A program made the translations under genes and the position numbers. Shown piece by piece: positions 53,753 through 64,000 of a stretch of DNA of 64,000 nt. The DNA lies in assembly GCA_903772945.1 (NCBI GenBank), contig CAICTM010000199.1, positions 29,118-93,117 of the forward strand, in the 5' to 3' direction. The notes under the pieces are model-generated. The model was given only the letters and a program-made list of their open reading frames with translations. It was not told the origin of the DNA and searched no databases. The DNA is from Seminavis robusta (Eukaryota > Bacillariophyta > Bacillariophyceae > Naviculales > Naviculaceae). Position 1 is the stretch's first letter. Each line of letters starts with the position of its first letter.

Positions 53753-55643
53753 CTACTGGCGCCGTTGTCGATTCTGTCGGTCTCGTAGACGTTTGGAGAT
53801 CGCCGCACTCTGGCTGCTGAGCTTGGGAAGCTGGTTCTCGGTCAATGCGTTGACACTGGAGTCAGTGACCACGTCCCGAAAGAATGCAGCAGACACTCGA
53901 AGATCACCATGATAGCCAATCCTGTGAATCATAAAGGCGACAATGGCGTAGATAGGATTCTCAAAGAAGTCATCAGGTCCCAATGGTTCTTTTCCTTGTA
54001 GTTGGCGTTGGGCGTTCGTGAGAATTGCAGCGGTAATGGACCGACGCAGACGGTTCTCCATGGGAATCATACTCTGGCTGTCACTTGCAACACAAAGAGG
54101 CCGGTGAATGAGAAGGACATGAGTCGTGCCTTTGTTGGTGTACACAACAATCTCTTCCGAGTGCAGACTGAGGGCCTTCTCCAAGCTGTACTCATTTCCT
54201 AGAAAGTCATGAATGTCGTCATAGCCTGAAGCGGGATCCCCACCAAAGATCAAGTCATTGGAGTCCACCTGCTGAGTTCCAAACCGTGAACACTTGAAGG
54301 CCTTGATATGATTTCTTAGACGGTCGCGTCCCTTTGCCTTGGTCTTGGCACTGTAGGCTGTGGAGAAGATTTCTTTCCGAGTTTTGGCATTGGGAATGGC
54401 AGGCTCAGGAATGGTGTTAGACCAGTTGTTCTTGTATTCCTCGTCCGCCAAAGTGCATTGGGTAGTCACGATCATGCTGGACAACTGATCATGGGCCGGT
54501 TTCCAGCTGGACGTGGCATGGCAATGGCGCTCACTCTTGTCGGTTGATTCTGCACTGTAGTCCAAAAGAACTTTGCAGCACTCGTCAACAATTCGCTCGC
54601 CTCCTTCACGCGCCATCCTGAAGAGTTCATCGCAAATGGAACCTTCAAACATGAGAAACAACACTGGACGGGCTGGAAGATCCCAATGTAGCTGAAAAGC
54701 GTACTCCAACAACTGACGGCAAATCTGATTCTTGCATCCCATGCGGTCACCACCTCGCTTAGATAGCAGTTCACCAAACCAGAAACGCCGGAATTGGTGG
54801 AGCTCTGGAGCAGTGGCCAACGTGCAGAGGATGTCACGGTAGAGTTCTTCAAATTCCTTATTAGCACTTTCGCACATGTCGTCCATGTCCACCAGCACGA
54901 AAAACTGATCGGGGTCGCTGATGCCTCCGTTCTTCAAGTAATGGTTGTCTCTTCGTTCAACAAAGATGCGTGTAGATCCAACCTTCTCGATGTTGCCATC
55001 AGCGTCAAAAAGTCCGTAGACACCACCGTTTTGACGGCGGCAACGGTGTGGTTGTAAATCGTCCAAGTATGCACCAGCTGGATCACAGTAGTGATGGTGT
55101 CGCATGACAATATCAAGAGCTTGGGGACACTTGGGCTTGATCAAGTTGCGAGCCTTTTCTTCACCATAAATGCCCATGATGAGCTTGCTGTAGAAGGCCT
55201 TGTCACTCTCAGTCATATCCTGGTCAGGGTTTTCTAGAAGGTCTTCGTTCTCCTCCTCGAGAACGTCCTTCTCCTCCTCGGAGCCCAATGAATGGCTGTC
55301 ATCTTCATCGTTGTCGGAGAGATCTGCCTGTTGTACCGTTGAAGCTGGCCGTCGGCCTGCTGCTCTTCGATTTGCCGCACCTTGACTGTTGGGAGAATTT
55401 AGCAACGAATCGTGCAAAGGTTGACGTGGACGCTCGCGACGTTTGCGACGCTTGCGGGTAGTGTTAGAAGCGGGCGAAGAGGCGATCTGTACATTTTCGA
55501 CGCCGGCGATGGTGGAAGAAAGTGGAAGCTTGCGAGTACCGGTAGTGTTGCAGGAATTGAGCCAAGAACCAGACAAAGTTTGAAGTGGACGCTTGCGTAG
55601 AAGCGGTAGAAGAGGCGATTTTTACATTTTCGATGCGGTCCAT
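53753..55643 (-). CDS. Protein with GIY-YIG nuclease-like domain, family unknown
   Basis: The open frame 55576-53753 (607 codons) has no ATG at its head. The ATG at 55643 (MDRIEN) can join it by a 97-bp intron (GTAAAA...GCAAG) into LPLSSTIAGVENVQIASS, preserving frame; this splice is my inference. A basic, then acidic N-terminus (NDEDDSHSLGSEEEKDVLEE) is followed at 54938-55027 by NGGVYGLFDADGNIEKVGST and RIFVERRDNHYL. The spacing G-V-Y, 11 residues, K-V-G-x-T, then E-R-R-x-x-H-Y matches the GIY-YIG core, with GVY and KVG standing for GIY and YIG and an Arg in the usual catalytic spot. The remaining 400 residues are soluble and unrecognised (LHWDLPARPVLFLMFEGSIC, LFGNEYSLEKALSLHSEEIV-like). 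Could be a nuclease from a mobile element or a repair enzyme. Confidence 0.5.
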
Positions 55644-55981
55644 GGTGGAAGAACGAGTCTTTCTGGTCTCCACGAATCTCTGATGTGCCGTGTTGTGCTG
55701 ATCGTCGTAGTATCGCAAGAGTTGCAAGAGTCGAGTTGTATCGCAAGAGTCTCTCGAAGGAGAAGTTTGCGTGATCCAGTTCACACGGTTCAATGCCGAT
55801 GAGTCGAGAGTGGTGCAATGCCGATGAGTCGAGTCTCTCGAATGTGGAGTACATGTAGTGCAAGAGAGAAGACTGTAGTAATACAACGATATTCGTTACA
55901 ACAGAAGGACAAGCAACAGTGTGATCATCGTCTTCTTGAAGGATGCTTTTTCGAGGCCTCGTAATTTTAAAAAAAGAAACA

Positions 55982-56246
55982 ACTATATTGCTGGCGGCAA
56001 AGCACGACAGAATATAGCCAGACTCATAAAGCTAGGTACCGGTAGGCTTTGCATGCATGCAATGACATTCTGGGACACCTACAGGGCTATTTTCTACCCC
56101 TGTCTACACTATGGCCGGAGCTACGAGCTAGGAGTACTAAGTGGTTTGGGCTTAAGGCTATAGAGCTGTTATTGCTACTATTGCTTTGTGCCTAACCCAA
56201 GCTGTGTGAGTGGTGGCATTGGCCACACTCATACAGCTGTGAACTC
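55982..56246. repeat. Duplicated block A, copy 1
   Basis: About 260 bp that recurs at 56459-56718 in the same orientation at very high identity (TATATTGCTGGCGGCAAAGC ... CACTCATACAGCTGTGAACTC). Copy 1 has a GTACCGGTAGG insertion relative to copy 2. Confidence 0.92.
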
Positions 56247-56279
56247 TTTACAAAAACAAAAGGGTGGGATGGGTCAGGG

Positions 56280-56459
56280 AAAGCGAAAACATGAGCAATG
56301 CACTTGTGTAGCTCTAGTAACCATCTGTAGGTGACCATTATCATTGCTCTGGTCTGTTGGAAGAGGAATGAAGAATGAGCGAGAGGACTGCAGAGGTGCG
56401 AGTCCGATCCGCAGTACATTCCTCTAGACGCACACTTGCTCCTACTTTATGCTCTCGGA
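56280..56459. repeat. Dispersed repeat B, copy 1
   Basis: About 180 bp, repeated at 62597-62781 in the same orientation with near identity (AAAGCGAAAACATGAGCAAT ... TACTTTATGCTCTCGGA). It lies exactly between the two A blocks. It is non-coding and not a recognised snRNA. Confidence 0.92.
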
Positions 56460-56718
56460 CTATATTGCTGGCGGCAAAGCACGACAGAATATAGCCAGAC
56501 TCATAAAGCTAGGTAGGCAAGCTTGCATGCATGCAATGACATTCTGGACACCTACAGGGCTATTTTCTACCCCTGTCTACACTATGGCCGGAGCTACGAG
56601 CTAGGAGTACTAAGTGGTTTGGGCTTAAGGCTATAGAGCTGTTATTGCTACTATTGCTTTGTGCCTACCCAAGCTGTGTGAGTGGTGGCATTGGCCACAC
56701 TCATACAGCTGTGAACTC
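56459..56718. repeat. Duplicated block A, copy 2
   Basis: Second copy of 55982-56246, starting at the last base of repeat B. Confidence 0.92.
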
Positions 56719-56869
56719 CATGGTGCTCCATGCTCGGAGTGAGGGATGGATTGGAACGATCCGTGCCATAGAAGGTTCCACGTGCATCTCTCAGGCCGGG
56801 TAGACAGAGTAGACTCATACAGTTGTGAGGGCTGCTCTGGAGTGATGAAGTGCTACCAAAATGGCAGTA

Positions 56870-59800
56870 CTAGAGTGGGAGCGGTGAAGAACAGACGGAC
56901 TGACTCAACCACACTGGAATAGAAGTTGCTTCTGGTAACTGCTGGGGGCGGATGCAAGTGGTTCCAATAGCTCCAGTGCTGAGCTCTTGTGAGAGAAACC
57001 CCAATGCCAGTTCATCAGAACTTGGGATCTTGGTTGATAAGGGTATTGTGCCCAGGGTGCTTGGTATCAAAGCTGTTGGTGCTCTGTGCACTTGCCAGGA
57101 GTTTGACATGAGGTGTACCCTGTCATTGATGCCCGTGCTGATCATTTAGGTGGACCAGCTTGCACAGGCTTTTGGGAGAGTAGATGGCTATGATAGAGAG
57201 ACCAGCAAAATTTTGTGGTCCAAGGGAGCCCCAGAGATTGGTCAGGGGATCCACTCTTACATTGGCGCTAGTGCTGATCAATCAAGGCGGATTTTGAATG
57301 GATTTTGAACTGGGATATTGCCAGTTGATGGTTAGGATTCAATTCAGAATTTGGGGCAACGGTGGTACATCCCATGGAACCAGAAGTAGTATGGTGACCA
57401 TGGTTTGGCGCCCAGGTCCATGGGCTGGTTGAAACAGCGTTATCGAGCTGCGATCGGTTGTGGTTTGCTCGTTGCAACAGATCTGATCTGCGGATCACAG
57501 TGCTCGAGCATGTATTGCTGGGGCTGTCTGTACTGGGGCCGATAATAGTTGGACCACAGGTGATTGGGCTCCCTGTACTGGGGTTGTCATAGATTAGACT
57601 GACCATCATGGGAATCGCAGTGACGGGGTCGGCCAATTTGGGAATTCTGAGCGTGCCTGGGGCTTTAGTCGTTGGGCTGTTGGCAATGGGCGACAGTGTA
57701 GTCAAATGGAATGCCAATAGTTGGGCCAGAGGTGCTTGGGCTCCGTGTCCTGGGGCTGTCAGTGATTGCTTCACCTCTGCCTGCAGGTAGAATCTGCTCC
57801 AAGCCAGAGCTGAGTGCTGAATGGTGTGGTGAGTGTGTCTTTCTCTGCTGCGAGGTATTTCAGACTGATTTGGTAGGCCAATTTGCTCTGAGGATCACTG
57901 TAGTTGAGGAGACCGACAGGGGTTGGAGAGTTATATCCATCCAAATTGAGCAGATGAGAACATTCCTGTACAGATGAGAAGCTGAGTGCCTTGTTGAGGT
58001 TCAGCAAGACTATAGGGGCCTGGTGTTGGGGCTGCGGCAATTGTGCTCCCAGCAAACTGTCATTTGCCAAATGTGGGACACCTCCAATTTTGCCTGAGGG
58101 TGCTTGACACCACCCAACCTGGATGATAGGTTGAGAGGCGTTCATTGCTACAGATCTGACTGGAAAGAGGTTAGCACCTTGGATGACACTGGTCTGCTCG
58201 AAGCTGGGCTGCTCCTATCAAGGTTGAGATCTGATGGGGTCTGGTGATTAGTACAGAGTTGGTGGCAGATCAGGGACCACCAAATTGGTGCTGGAATTTA
58301 CTGCGCTTGGGCTGGCGGTAGATGGACTGCTAGTGCCGGGGCTCCTAGCAGTACTTGAGGACATGGTTTGTCTGTACGGGGAACAGCTTTGTTGGGGCCA
58401 GCTTTGTTGGGGCCAACCGTGCTAGCCAACAAGGAGCTTGGACCCGTAGTGGTGGAGCTGCCTGTACTGTGGGGGCCCAAAATAGTTGGACCAGAGGTCG
58501 CACCTGGGGAGCCTTAGGGGTTGGCCAAGGGGTCTACCCTGTCATTGATGCTAGTTCTGATCATCGAGGTGGATCAGCTCTTGGGCTTTGAATAGATTTG
58601 GAACTGGTGGTTTCAAAGTGTGGATCAGTGAGACACCAGGGGTGGCTGGAGTGTAAAACCAAAATCCTGCCTGTGGAACCAGATGAAGACTCTGTAATTG
58701 CCAGAGTGGCTTATATGCAGCAGGTCCAGTCAGATTAGCACAGTCTCAGGCTGGTGCTGGGTTGTGACAATTCAAGTGGTGTTCCCAGCAGCCTGGATGT
58801 CTCCAGTACAGAGTTGGTGGCAGATTTGGGATCACCAGCCAACTGAGATTGAGCTTATGGAAGACACTCACAACACATCTTTATGGTGTCTTTCTGGTGT
58901 GACAACTGACAGAATGAGCAGCAAGAAACTCTGATGGGGCTTGTATCACTTGCCCGGGCTCTGACACTGCAACTGGTTCAAAGCAGATGGATGGACCCTG
59001 GAGGTTTGGGCTAAGGCCTAGTTTCATGGATTTGGGGCAGCCATATGGCCAGTTTCTGCATCTCTCCTGTGGTGGAGTTTTGCTGCTTCTGGGATCGGTT
59101 TGGTGTGCTATGCACCCTTGACTGATGTGAAACTTCATTTGTGAAGTTGATCCGCTCTTAGGGTCGGAACTGATGGAGCTAATCCGCTCCCAAGTGCAGT
59201 TCAGAGTCCTTTTGGGTGGAGCTCGTCCGCTCCCTTCTGCTCTGAGGGTCTGTTGTACTTGGGGTAAGACCAGTTGCTGGTTGCAGTGTAGGATTCAGAA
59301 TTTGGGCACCAGTGGCCAGTGGGCGGTGCATTAGGTGGGACCAGTAGTCGTATGAACGTGGCTTGGTGCCCAATGCCAAACCCTGGGCTAGTTGGAAACG
59401 CCTTCCACATAGTTCTTCAGTTCTGATCTGATTGTAGACGGTGTACTGTAGCTCATTTCATGAAGCTATGATAGGCTTTCGTTGTCGGAGTGCTGCGGCT
59501 CCGGGGCTGATTCTGCAGTTCCAGAAACTGTTGTGGATCTCTTCAGTGCGGGGTTGATCGGCTCCTTTGAGATTTGCTGGGCCACTTTGTTGCAGTGCTG
59601 CTCCGGGCCTAGTTTGAGTTCGCTGATTCGGCGTGTTCTGAATCTCTTCAGTGTAGAATTGGTGCTCATTTCATGAAGCTTGTCTGGTTCTGACCAAGTT
59701 ACAATCTGCTGTGTCAACGGCTGGTACTGTTGTCCAGAGTCATGACTCTTGGCCAATGTATGGACTGCCCGTGCTGGGGCTCCTAGCAGTACTTGTTGGG

Positions 59801-60830
59801 GACATGATGTTCCGGTGCTGGGGAGGCCTGTCGCTACAGGGAAACAGCATTGCGTGGGCCTACCGTGCTAGGTGTCTGTCCACGGTTCTCGAGCCTGTAG
59901 TGCTGAAGAATGGCTGGTTGGGCTCCCTGTACTGGGCCATGGGGCTGTCAGTGATTGGACTGACCATCGTGGGGATCACAGTGACAGGGTCGGCCATTGT
60001 GGGATTCCAAGCATGCTCGGGGCTTCAGCTGTTGGTGTGTTGGTACTGGGCGACAGTGTCAACTGGAATTCCGTGCTCGGATTCTCAGTGGAGGGACTGC
60101 TGGTGCTGGGAGACCCGTAGTGCTAGAACTCTGACTCGTTGGGACGGGCGTCTAGGAGAGGGGGGCAGCATCGTGGGCATCATGACTCTGGATGCCCCAC
60201 TGGTCCAGTTAGAGCCAAGGCGCTCTTAGGGTACTGTTCCATTTGTGGAGTTGGTTTGCTCTGGGCCTGATAGTGGTATTGCGCAGGCCATGTTTTGGAT
60301 TTCTGCAGTGTGGAGTGTGTCTGCTCTTTGGAGATTTGCTGGAGTGGTCTGCTCCTTGGATCACTGCTGGGCCACTTTGGTGGAGTGACTGGGACATGTT
60401 CTGAATCTCTTCAGGGTGGAGTGGTCTGCTCCTTGGATCACTGCTGGCTGGGCCACTGCTACTGTGGATAGGCTGGTTGGTCTTGCGGTTGGTGCCGGAC
60501 TTGGTGCACTTGGGGGGGGGGTCTTCAAATTTCAACATCTAGGATCTGTTGCCTGCCGGGGTTGGCTGAGTGACCCTTTGATGGAGGATGTTTTCTGCTC
60601 CTGGAGGGTGTCCCCAGTTTGTGTTGGTCTGTGAGGCCCACCCCAAGATGGTTGAGTGATGATTCTGCATGGCTGAGCCACTCATTGGAGGGCTGCTCTG
60701 GGTATGAGTCTGATGCCCTTTCTGATTCGGACAGTGTCGAAGATCTATTCAGTGTTGAGTGGTCTGTACCACCACTTTGTTGGAGCAGGAGTGCTGCTCC
60801 TGGCATGATGCTGAGGCCCTCTCTTACTGG
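56870..60830. repeat. Long degenerate G/T-rich repeat field
   Basis: About 4 kb of strongly strand-asymmetric sequence with recurring phrases at irregular spacing: CTGTACTGGGG (57529, 57572, 58463, 59930), ATAGTTGGACCA(C/G)AGGT (57548, 58488), GGGGCTGTCAGTGATTG (57755, 59942), TGGAGTGGTCTGCTCCTTGG (60340, 60417). It reads as decayed higher-order tandem repeats. No gene seen; the short ORFs lack support. Confidence 0.65.
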
Positions 60831-60879
60831 AAACTGTTCTGGATCTCCTCAATGTGGGCCTGATTTTAGGATATGTTTG

Positions 60880-61700
60880 GATTCTGCTGGGCCACTTTGG
60901 TGGAGTGCTGCTCTGGGCCTGGTTCAGATATTCTCTGATTGGGACATGTTTTGCAATTCTGCTGGCCTTTGGGTGCTGCTCCAGGCCTGGTTCTGACATT
61001 GTCTGAATAGGACATGTTTGCATTCTGCTGGGCCACTTTGGTGGAATGCTGCTCCGGGCCTGGTTTTGACATTCTCTGAATACATGGAGGACATGTTCTG
61101 GATCTCTGCTGGGCCACTCTGGTGGAGTGCTGCTCCGGGCCTGGTTCTGACATCCTCTGAATGGGACATGTTTGCATTTCTGCTGGCTGGGCCACTCTGG
61201 TGGAGTGCTGCTCCGGACCAGGTTCTGACATCCTCTGATTGGACATGTTTGCATTTCTGCTGGGCACTTTGGTGGAGTGCTGCTCCGGCGTGTTCTGACT
61301 CCTTGATGGGACTGTTTTGATTTCTGCTGGGCCCTGTGCTGCGGTTTCTGACATCCTCTGATTGGAATGTTTTGCATTTTGCGGGCCCTGGCCTGGTTCT
61401 GACACCTCTGATTGGACATGTTTGATTTCTGTGGGCCACTTGGTGGAGTGCTGCTCCGGGCCTGGTTCTGACATCCTCTGATTGGGACATGTTTTGCATT
61501 TCTGCTGGGCCACTGGCCTGGTTCTGACATCCTCTAATTGGGACATGTTTTGCATTTCTGCTGGGCCACTTTGTTGGAGTGCTGCTCCGGGTCTGGCTAT
61601 GTTCTGACGTCCTCTGAATGGTGAGCTGTTTTTGGATTTCTGCTGGGCTTTCCAGGCCTGACTCTGGCGTCCTCTGATTTGGGCATGTTCTGGATCTCTT
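60880..61700. repeat. Minisatellite, unit about 75-80 bp, roughly ten units
   Basis: Units contain GGGACATGTTTGCATTTCTG, CTGGGCCACTTTGGTGGAGT, GCTGCTCCGGGCCTGGTTCT and GACATCCTCTGATT in fixed order, with small indels that move the frame. Long minus-strand frames through it (e.g. 61530-60745) are repeat artefacts. Confidence 0.9.
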
Positions 61701-62596
61701 CAGAGTGGAGTTCTTGGAGATCTGCTCAAGGCCATTGTGCTCCAGAGGGAGAAGTCACAAACAGGATGTGGTTTCATGTGATCGATGTCAGTTTCGAACC
61801 AGCGCAGTGTCCCAAAATTTTGGGCATAGCTTCCGCGTAATTCTGTTGTAAGGCATTTTTGCGTTTTCTCAAGGCCGTTGCGCTCCAGAGGAAGTCACAC
61901 ACATTCTGTCCCTCATGCCATGAGTCTCTTGTATCACCGTTGACACTCAAACAGAACCAACCGAAACGCAGGTCGAAACAGCTTCCTTGTAATTTCTTGG
62001 GAGACGTAGGTCGAAAGGTCTCAAAGCCAGTGTACTTTGATACAATTCACAAACATCCGGTCCCTCACCAAGGCAGTGTGGGCCTCCTGTGGTATCCTTT
62101 CTGATGGTCTGGGTGCCGAAATCGAAAGAGGACTACAGACTTCTTTGAGTAAAAGTTTCGTTCTTGTTTGTGGGCAATGAAGTCACAAGTGGAGCCCAGT
62201 AGTTATCCAATCGTTTCTTCAGAGAGAAACAAAGAAGATTGTGTCTTCTTGTGTGTATCTTCTAGTGTGGCTCTTATTGCATGGCTGATTTGTGAGGGTA
62301 TGGTCAACTGGCGTGCCGCTAGTGCCATTCAAGACGAACGGAGTTGTTCGATACTGGTTGTGGCCAAGCGGACATTTCAGATATACTATAGCCAACTGAT
62401 GATTTGTTTTCACGTGGCTGTCGATGCTTGCTTTTTGGATACCTGCCTTGTGGACTGGCAGAGTGCATGGTGTGTAGTAGTGGACAGAGTGACGAGTCTA
62501 CTACTCGTGACTACTATTTAAACGAGGCTGTTTGGCGACAGCCACGGCTGAACGGACAGCACCAGTGCGACCGCAGCGGTCTAATTGATCTACTCA
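61701..62596. other. Intergenic, no supported gene
   Basis: Contains a short repeated segment (CAAGGCCATTGTGCTCCAGA at about 61727 and a variant at about 61870) and the palindrome CCCAAAATTTTGGG at about 61810. A 114-codon plus frame from 62177 is not supported by a motif or splice signals. Confidence 0.4.
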
Positions 62597-62781
62597 AAAG
62601 CGAAAACATGAGCAATGCACTTGTGTAGCTCTAGTAACCATCTGTAGGTGACCATTATCATTGCTCGTCATGGTGCTGTTGGAAGAGGAATGAAGAATGA
62701 GCGAGAGGACTGCAGAGGTGCGAGTCCGATCCGCAGTACATTCCTCTAGACGCACACTTGCTCCTACTTTATGCTCTCGGA
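62597..62781. repeat. Dispersed repeat B, copy 2
   Basis: Matches 56280-56459 with a small insertion (GTCATGG) in the middle. Confidence 0.92.
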
Positions 62782-63013
62782 GGCACGCACTTGAGTACCT
62801 ACCTGGTAGAGGACCCCCAGGACTGATCGTATCCAGCAATCGTGGCCGGCCTGCTCGCTAAATTAATCGCAACGGTTTTGGCTCGAATATTCAGTCTAGC
62901 TAAGCATGTTCTTTTTATTTTCTAAGTCAGCGGGAGCTGCGATACCTCGGCAGAAAGACAGATAGAAGAATGATGACATGTTTGAGATTGCACCCTTCTT
63001 TCAAGGTAGCCCT

Positions 63014-63048
63014 GGCGGCAACACCCGACTTCGTCGTGTGTTGCCGCC
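63014..63048. repeat. Perfect hairpin, copy 1
   Basis: GGCGGCAACAC and GTGTTGCCGCC form an 11-bp perfect stem; inside, CGAC-TTC-GTCG forms a second stem. The core CCCGACTTCGTCGTGTGTTG is shared with copy 2. Could be a terminator-like or processing structure. Confidence 0.85.
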
Positions 63049-63095
63049 CGGTATCATTCCTTCATTATAACCTTCTTTTTATTTAAGCTAGCCCT

Positions 63096-63130
63096 GGCGA
63101 CAACACCCGACTTCGTCGTGTGTTGCCGCC
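63096..63130. repeat. Hairpin, copy 2
   Basis: Same hairpin 82 bp downstream and in the same orientation, with one mismatch in the stem (GGCGAC for GGCGGC). Confidence 0.85.
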
Positions 63131-63303
63131 CGCTAACCATAATTTTACAGCTGTCACTCCCGTACGTACCTGTAACTTTTGTAGCTTCTGCTGGATTATT
63201 GTGTTGAGTGCACTAACCTTGAATAATCATGATTTATTCCTATCCCTAAATTGTAGAGTTGGCTTGTGCCTATCTCTATCCCTATATTTTGGCTTCACCG
63301 GAA

Positions 63304-63352
63304 CGGGAAACAGGAAACAGGAAACAGGAAGCAGGAAACTGGAAGCAGGAAA
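63304..63352 (+). repeat. GAAACAGG short tandem repeat
   Basis: Five to six copies of an 8-bp unit (GGAAACAGGAAACAGGAAGC...). Confidence 0.9.
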
Positions 63353-64000
63353 TACCAAAAAAGGGGGTGAGGGCTCAGGCAGATAGACTGCCGAGGTAAA
63401 TTGTACCCTCTGGACACGACAAGGGCAGGGTCAGCTGCAGATAACTACGTAGTTGCTGACCCCGCCCGAGCGGTGTCCTGAGGAGAAGTTTTGACAGAGC
63501 TAGTTGTAATCTTAGCAAGGGACTTTTGGGGTACCTTCACCGGGGAACTCGAACTCTAAACCATGGAGTAAATGTGCTATTTTCTATGAAGACTTAGAGG
63601 TCAGTCGCATCATGACATCATGAGATGCAAACGCTCACATTTTCTTGAGTATCGAAACACATCGGATTGAGAAGGAATGAACGGATCGTGTGCTTGTTGG
63701 ATGGAGTGTGCACTACGCTAAAAGCTAGTGTAAAGATCTTTCGAGTGTTTTGAGTTTGAGAGAATGAAACTTATGAGAGGATTAGAAAGCTATGAAAACT
63801 AATCAACGAGAGAGATCCACAATCAAAGGATCGTAGATCTGAACTCCCGCGGGAGACTGTAGAGTGAGATAGAGTAGGTTGCGGTAGCAATCCTACTCAC
63901 TCCTCGATCCAAAAACGGAACGCGTGGAAGATTCGTCTAGCATTTATCTAGTAGCGTGGAAGTACTCCACGCTGGCTAAATATCTAGAGCGATGTTTCAT
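63353..64000. other. Right edge, no gene seen
   Basis: Includes an imperfect inverted repeat GGGTCAGC/GCTGACCC at about 63428-63463 around AACTACGTAGTT. No coding evidence. Confidence 0.4.

Noticed and set aside
56280-56459. Repeat B as a spliceosomal U1-U6 RNA
   Set aside because: It lacks the diagnostic core sequences of the known snRNAs; kept only as a repeat of unknown nature.
60745-61530. Minus-strand ORF encoding MSEPG...ARSSTPP repeats
   Set aside because: It follows a 75-80-bp minisatellite through indels; no start context or homologous family.

Overview
The window looks like nuclear DNA of a diatom, probably a raphid pennate. Most multi-exon genes have short GT-AG introns (about 70-280 bp), and the gene set fits: a DUF6824 regulator, a proton channel with a very long S1-S2 loop, a leucine-rich-repeat membrane protein, a secreted VWD-like protein, Crypton-type and Gag-like elements, and a plastid-style leader. 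Intergenic DNA is full of short palindromes (TACCGGTA, AGCTAGCT types). The species call is inference; a Seminavis-like genome would fit.

Layout. 0.4-4.1 kb: phosphatidylinositol synthase (one intron), then a divergent pair of a membrane-anchored phytanoyl-CoA-dioxygenase-like protein and an FMN-reductase-like flavoprotein. 5.1-8.3 kb: large single-pass LRR protein. 8.4-10.2 kb: broken mitochondrial-carrier gene whose 3' end has been copied in tandem. 10.7-13.4 kb: four-helix membrane protein and an Arg/Ser-rich protein with a probable frameshift. 14.3-17.3 kb: inactivated Crypton (tyrosine recombinase plus GCR1_C-like domain) between degenerate direct repeats. 18.0-19.2 kb: CRAL-TRIO-like gene, whose broken paralogue lies at 39.2-40.4 kb. 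20.3-25.5 kb: coiled-coil protein, METTL21-like methyltransferase, 5S rRNA and DUF6824 protein. 26.5-26.9 kb: small element with terminal inverted repeats and a minisatellite core. 27.2-30.0 kb: NAD(P)-binding protein and a broken caspase-like gene between direct repeats. 30.0-35.6 kb: JmjC-type membrane oxygenase, branched-chain aminotransferase and an Atg22-like transporter. 36.6-38.4 kb: five-exon secreted VWD-like protein. 40.8-46.3 kb: LLP-like nucleolar protein, DnaJ with three C-terminal repeats, plastid-type preprotein, isochorismatase pseudogene. 46.7-49.0 kb: Gag-like proline-repeat protein. 50.0-52.9 kb: Hv1 proton channel, small secreted protein, tRNA-Ser. 53.0-55.6 kb: protein with a GIY-YIG-like domain. 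56-64 kb: no convincing gene, only duplicated blocks, a long degenerate G/T-rich repeat field, a minisatellite and paired hairpins.

The genes are ordinary eukaryotic units, not operons; several are divergent pairs sharing short promoters. The window mixes housekeeping genes with many single-lesion pseudogenes and element remnants, so recent duplication and decay is the main theme. All intron boundaries were read by eye from splice signals and frame continuity.
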